Below, piece by piece: positions 7,761-12,957 of a stretch of DNA of 12,957 nt (positions within the stretch are counted from its first letter, which is position 1; each line of letters opens with the position of its first letter). The stretch is taken from NCBI GenBank assembly GCA_001953115.1, contig LSSL01002939.1:1-12957 (forward strand), written 5' to 3'. The position numbers and the translations under genes are program-made. The notes under the pieces are model-generated. The model ran no database searches, had not been told where the DNA came from, and saw only the letters and a program-made list of their open reading frames with translations. Source of the stretch: Smittium mucronatum. Lineage: Eukaryota > Kickxellomycota > Harpellomycetes > Harpellales > Legeriomycetaceae.

Positions 7761-9499
7761 TAAAAGAAACAATTATTTTATTGATTTATATCTATTCCAA
7801 AAATAGATTCTATGTAATATAAATGTGTAAATTTTTGGATTATAATGAAGTTTTTTTAATATAAATTTATCCATTTTATGGATAAATAACCCAATAATAA
7901 ATATATAGACTATTATTTGATTAAATTACCAGTAAAGGAGAATAACTCAAATTCAGCGAAGATATTACATCAAACATAATATAAATAAAATAAAAAAAGC
8001 TATAATTCGCTTTTCGGCAGATATTACACTTTTTTACAGCCAATTTTAAAAAAATGGTAAGAAAATGCGAAAATGGTTATTTTTAATTGAAATTAGAGCA
8101 TGAAAATTCAAGGTGTTGTAAAATTGGTTTGCAAATAGTGAATTGATTTGAAATATAGTTAAGATTGTTTCGGAAAATTAAAATTAAAATCTTAAGTATA
8201 CATGAATAAAATTTCTGGGACATTTTAGCTATAATTTTCTCATTAATAATTGACTATTTGCTATAAATAAATAATTTTTTAGTTATAAAATCACACTAGT
8301 TTAACAAAGGCTCGGTTAAATTAATTAAAACCGTAAATAAGTAGCCTTTAAATAATATATGGCTAATTATATTTTAAAATAAAAAATTTAAACACTCCCG
8401 ACACTTTTATTTTGTAAACTAATTTAATTATGACCATTTAATGAAATTATTTGAAATATTTATTAAAAATATATCTGTAAAAAAAAAATTATATTTTTAT
8501 AAGGATATTTTTCAACCTTAATAGTACTTAATTTTTTTTTAACAAATAATTTAAATTTTTTATGCTTGAGAATATAAATTTTTGAGGGTTATGAGATTTT
8601 TTTTTACGATTCTTGGTTGGCGCGAATCTGTACACAGTATAAATCAATTTTCAGCTAATCATGAAAATTCCAGAAAATCTTGAAATTTTAGACCGATCCG
8701 TTTTCTTTTAATATTTTAAATAAGAGAAATACATTAAAACCTCGCAAAAAAATAGAAATCATGATTGAGCAGTTTTTTTTCTTTATTCAAGCAAAATAAA
8801 TAAATAAATCATAACTATAACATGATTTGAACTTTATTAATTTTTGGTTTTTTATGAATAGAAAATAAAATAGTACTTTTCTTATAATTCAAATTTTTTA
8901 TATGTTAACCACCAAAATTTATTAGAGAAGAAATAATATTTTCTATAGAAACTTTGGAATAAAAAATCACATTCTTTTAAGAAAATTTAATGTTTTTTAA
9001 AAAGATTAACATTAAAATGACTGAATCAAGCATTTTAAAACTGAGAGCTAAATTTAATGGAATTTTAAATCAATTATAAAAAAGATTTATTGTGAAATTT
9101 TATTTCTTATTATTGTCGTAAAAATAATAAATATTGTGAATTTAAGGAAAGTTTTAAACTTACCCATCAGATGATATAACTAAAAAATAAAAATAATCTA
9201 ATTTAAATATTGATTTGAAAGATAAGGGGTCGTTTCTATCTCAATTAAAGAAATTTGAAAAAATTATGGTGGAACTAAGAAACTTTTCTAGGTAAAAAAT
9301 ACTTTTTCAAATAAATGATTAGACTTTTTTTGATATTTATACTCCTTTTTTTAGTATTTTAACGTAAAAAGAAAATATTTTTCTACTGCCGTTTTTTCAT
9401 AACTCGTATTAATTTTTAATGTAGTAAAAAAAATTCTAAATCTGGACAAAATTTGAAAATTGAAGAGAAACTTAAGAAAATGATACCAATAACTGATAT
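7761..9499. other. Very AT-rich non-coding region
   Basis: Stops are frequent in all frames, and no open stretch looks protein-like. G+C falls to roughly a fifth or less by eye, against around 40% or more in WDR48 exons. The start of the region (7761 to perhaps 7830) is probably the decayed 3' UTR of LINE copy 2. A small GC-rich spot at 8615-8640 (GGTTGGCGCGAATCTG) could be a relic of something older, but I recognise nothing in it. A hairpin at 7865-7887 is listed separately. Confidence 0.6.
7865..7887 (+). repeat. Perfect 10-bp inverted repeat with 3-nt loop
   Basis: ATTTATCCAT (7865-7874) and ATGGATAAAT (7878-7887) are exact reverse complements around TTT. No T run or gene end is associated with it. 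In sequence this rich in A and T such hairpins arise readily, so no function is proposed. Confidence 0.5.
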
Positions 9500-9823
9500 C
9501 TAATAGAAAAAATTTAGAGATAATTTTTTTGGGGCTTTAAGCTTGCACTTAAATGCAGCATTCGGACAAATGTTAAAACATACTCTGTGTTTTTTTTTTT
9601 GGTTCCGGAGATTATAGCAGAAATATTTCCCCCAATGACCTGGTAATAATTCATGATTAAAAATAGGTATATTTTTCCAGTATTTTTGAAAAATCAAAAT
9701 TCCTTCTATAAAAAAATGAATAAAATTCCAGGCTAAATAATTTAACATAAGGCTATTAACCAAGTATTTATAGTTTTTTAAGAAAATTTCAAAATTCAAA
9801 TTCAAGGGTAAAATATTGGGCAC
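9500..9823 (-). pseudogene. Doubtful 107-codon frame, possibly a gene relic
   Basis: This is the longest open frame in the AT-rich half. Its first codon is GTG (9821-9823); the first ATG lies 25 codons in. It has more Trp, Cys, Pro and Gly than its surroundings would predict. The stretch LLPGHWGKYFCYNL is followed by a Lys run and three spaced cysteines (RVCFNIC and FKCK). I recognise no family. It may be a degraded mobile-element fragment or chance: in DNA of this composition a frame of this length is uncommon but expected now and then in several kilobases read in six frames. No promoter or intron pattern is visible. Confidence 0.2.
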
Positions 9824-12493
9824 ACACCATAAGGAGAATCAATAAACATGTTTCCAATTACAAATCACTTTTTTATATAAAAATTTATCATATTTGTTAA
9901 AATAAAATCAGAATTAATAGGATATTTTAGACTTTTTTTCCAGATTTTTTCCGAAAAATATGTTGAATTTTATGGTTTAAATACAATGATACAAATTATA
10001 ATGAAAAATATTATCAAAAAAAAAAAAAATTAATGTTTTTTAGGTCATAATTCTCCGAGCACTAACAAATGTTTTTAAAAGTTAAATATTCGCTAAAAAC
10101 CCACATTTTAGATGGAAAATTCCAAGATTTTGTTAAATAATTAAAATTACTGTTAAAATATTTGACGATTTAGAAAAATAAAACCCTCCTATAAATTATT
10201 TTTAACTTGCATAAAAATATAAACAAATATATTTATTTGAAGATCTTTATCCAAATTATATAAAAAAATGTATAAAAAATAATTTTACATCAAATAAAGT
10301 GTGCTTAATTAAGATTTCATATTAAGTTTGGATTCAAAAAAACTACAAAAATTTAAGTTTATTCATTATTATTTTTTAAAAAATGTACATATTAGCCCCC
10401 AAAGATCTAATAAATCCATTATATGATACAATTTGCTCTTGTGTGGTTTTTTTTGAAAAAATTTAAACGTGATAATTTAATTGTTTATCTAAAAATTTTT
10501 TTTTTCATTTTATTGATTCTGAATTGATAAGTGAGAAAAAAAAGAGGGGATTTAGAGAACACGTATATAATTCTTGAAAAGAGAATATACTAATTAAATT
10601 TTATTCTTTATAATTAATATATCTTTAAAGTTAGTAGCCAATTTTTTTTTCTGAATTAGTCTTTTTTTTTAGCTTCCATTTAATATTAAACCAAAAAATG
10701 GAAATAGAAACAAATATTTGTTAATTTTTTGAGAATTTTATTTTTCTAAAAATTACTTTCTAAATAAAAGCAAGAAAAAAAATATTAATATCTTCTCGTT
10801 ATATTTTGAAAATTTTAATGTTTACACTGACATAATGATAATTTTTCTTCATTTAATTTCAAAAAACGAATATTCTAGCTTTTTTTTTTGTATATCAGAA
10901 GCGGTGCGAAATTGTTAAATAATATCCCATATATTTTAATAGTATATTTAATTATAAATAAGTTTATATTCCTTGAAAAAATACTAAATTCTGGGGTTTA
11001 AAAAATAATATTTCATTTTTCGCTAAATAAAAAAAAAAATCCCACATTTATCTTTATTATATAAAATTTGGAATTAAAATTAATGGTTGCTGTTACTGCT
11101 GTTTCGTTTTTTGTTTTTAAGGCTCAATAGCTTATAAGATTTTAAATCGTGCGTAACTTAAAAAAAGAAATAAGTATATAAACATATTTATTTCGGGTAT
11201 TGAAGATTGTAGAAAATTATGTAAATTTTTTTGAATTTTTTTTAATATAAAGTCAAAAAAAAACTTTAGAAATTAAAAAAACTGAGATATTTTGGGATAA
11301 TAGATCAATTTAACAAAAAAATTACTATTAGCAAAGTATTAAAGCTACTTTATCGACCGAAAAAATCCTATTGAAAATAAAACAGTGTTTACACGCAAAA
11401 CATAAACAATAAAGTGAATAATACAGGATTATTTAGTCAAATGGATATATTTCAATAAAAAATTATAATTTTATCAGTATTCATCGGTAAGTATGACTTG
11501 TTAAATTTAATTCAGCATAAAATAATCATTAATTATGTAAAATTTCAGACCCTGTTAATTATAATCAGGTTCTATCATATTTTTTTCTAAAAAAAACCAT
11601 ATCACTAAAGAATTTTCACGTTTAAGAGTCTAAATTTGCTATTTGCGTCATTTTTATTGTAAAATAAACAAAAAAATATATGAAATTTTCATTAAAACAG
11701 ATAAAAATATTTTAACACTAAAACTTATTTTGATAGATAGATATACTGAGTAGTATTTAGATAAATTTTGAGAATTTATGTGATATTCCTAGTGTAATTT
11801 CTTAGAAAATTTATGTGAATTTTAACTTAGAGTTAGGATGATATTTTTTCCAAATTTATTACGTTAGATTTCAAATAAAATTCGCTGTTTTTGAGGCCAT
11901 TTTCATTATTTTTCGATTTTAATTCACTATTTTTGTAATTTCTCATACTTGTTTTAAAAATAAAAATCGAAATTTTGTGATTTTTATCTGGTAAAAGTCT
12001 AACAGCTTTCAAAAAAATAAAATTTATAAAGACTTAATAATATCTAAATTCTTCTATGTGTCGATATATGAGATATTATTGAAATAATAACTGATAAAAA
12101 CCAAAGTGATGCGATGGAGTGATAAAAACCGGCGTTAAAACTAAGTAAAAATTATTTTATTTAAAGTATTTAGATTTCAATTAATTTTAAAATAATTATT
12201 TTAAAAAATAAGTGTAACCGATTATCCTATATTTCATAAATTTACGAAAATACAAAAATTTGATTCCAAATCCATTAACCAACTAACTTTGATACTGGAT
12301 TAATTCTTTATCATCCATAATGTCACTTTGGTTAAAAAAATATTCTCAGACCAAAGTTAAATTTAAATATATAAAACTATTGAACGAGATAAATATTTAA
12401 TTAATCGGCATACTATAAATTAATTTTCACTCCATGTGATATATATATATTATTAAACATATTTATACGCCATACTAAAATAAATAAAAAATT

Positions 12494-12514
12494 AAAGGTA
12501 AAAGGTAAAAGGTA
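12494..12514 (+). repeat. Three tandem copies of AAAGGTA
   Basis: Three perfect 7-bp units stand in a row, followed by AAAAATG and a loosely related GAAAATGAAAAG. It is a short minisatellite-like slip product. It is not a known telomere repeat type and does not lie at the window end. Confidence 0.7.
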
Positions 12515-12908
12515 AAAAATGAAAATGAAAAGTTTAAGGAAAAATTTTATTGGATTATAACAATTTCTTCTATTCCTTAGGCTGCTTCATGCCTGCTGGA
12601 TATTGTTTCAATTCTGGATATATACTATAAAGTTTTATTAAATTTGTTTAAAAATAATCATTCAGTCACAAATCGCATTAGAATTTAAATTATCCCACTT
12701 TGAAAGAAAAAAAATTCATTTTATATTTATTAAACGTGCGTCTCTTTGTCAATTATAATAAATTTACCTATATAATATTAGCTTTTTGTGCAATTTATAG
12801 GGATATTCTTTATGATCAGGTTATATATAGTAGATTTGGTTATTAAAATAGGTGGATATAAATATTATTATAATCCAATTCCATCACCTGCCTGCAGAGA
12901 AGAAATAT

Positions 12909-12934
12909 AATTTTGAATTTTTTAATTCAAAATT
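12909..12934 (+). repeat. Perfect 11-bp hairpin followed by a terminal T run
   Basis: AATTTTGAATT (12909-12919) and AATTCAAAATT (12924-12934) are exact reverse complements around TTTT. Thirteen bases later the window closes in a T run. This looks like an intrinsic terminator, but in nuclear DNA with no transcription unit before it the likelier reading is an AT-rich palindrome near an assembly break. Confidence 0.5.
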
Positions 12935-12957
12935 AAATAAAATTGCTTTTTTTTTTT

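Larger units (their letters stand above)
9824..12957. other. Very AT-rich non-coding region to the window end
   Basis: No gene is supported. Features seen are a run of 14 A (10016-10029), several 9-11-base T runs, two direct TGATAAAAACC copies (12092-12102 and 12120-12130) and an 11-bp inverted pair AACCAAAGTGA (12099-12109) / TCACTTTGGTT (12323-12333). A somewhat GC-richer frame at 12581-12688 follows a CCTTAG acceptor-like site and starts AASCLLDIVSILDIYYKVLL. It could be a lone exon or relic but has no partner. The last 11 bases or so are T. Confidence 0.6.

Noticed and set aside
12909..12957. Bacterial-type intrinsic terminator
   Set aside because: The window is nuclear eukaryotic DNA with spliceosomal introns, and no transcription unit precedes the hairpin.
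1..12957. CRISPR array, rRNA, tRNA genes or a multi-gene defence-type cluster
   Set aside because: There are no regularly spaced repeats, no recognisable RNA gene cores and no cluster of cooperating genes. The window has one clear gene and mobile-element debris.

Overview
This window looks like nuclear DNA from an AT-rich eukaryote, most likely an early-diverging fungus. The reasons are short introns (about 70-100 bp) starting with GTA, a fungal-style WDR48/Duf1 protein with Asn/Ser-rich inserts, and fungal-style LINE remains. A Kickxellomycotina/Harpellales-like insect-gut fungus is my best guess, but that is inference from style and not from a marker gene. No bacterial features (operons, Shine-Dalgarno sites, CRISPR) are present.

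Layout. Positions 1-1246 hold no gene I can support. Positions 1247-1662 hold a weak two-exon candidate for a 100-residue protein that I do not recognise. Positions 1823-6007 carry the one clear gene: a seven-exon WDR48/UAF1/Duf1/Bun107 orthologue of 1,238 residues with its start, six introns and stop. It should encode the WD40 scaffold that binds and activates ubiquitin-specific proteases of the USP1/12/46 (fungal Ubp9/Ubp13) type. Four of its six 3' splice sites read AAG, which is unusual.

Positions 6195-7760 are a graveyard of one LINE-type retrotransposon family. A long decayed copy (6195-about 6995) keeps the C-terminal part of ORF2 spread over three frames. A second 3' fragment in the same orientation (7423-about 7760) is interrupted by a third, 5'-truncated copy inserted in the opposite orientation (7492-7650). 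That insertion has an exact 14-bp target-site duplication (7478-7491 and 7651-7664) and a (TA)n tail. When the insertion is removed, the interrupted copy regains the spacing of the long copy. All three copies share a related ORF2 end, Gly-Val-Gly/Glu-stop.

From about 7.76 kb to the end the DNA is extremely A+T rich (about 80% or more by eye), with homopolymer runs, small hairpins and a 3 x 7-bp tandem repeat. It has no supportable gene apart from a doubtful 107-codon minus-strand frame (9500-9823). The window ends in a strong hairpin followed by a T run, which may simply be where an assembly stopped.

The only gene with an inferable cellular function is WDR48. The rest is intergenic DNA and decayed mobile elements, and I found no new multi-gene system. 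The most informative observations are the nested LINE insertion and the AAG acceptors.
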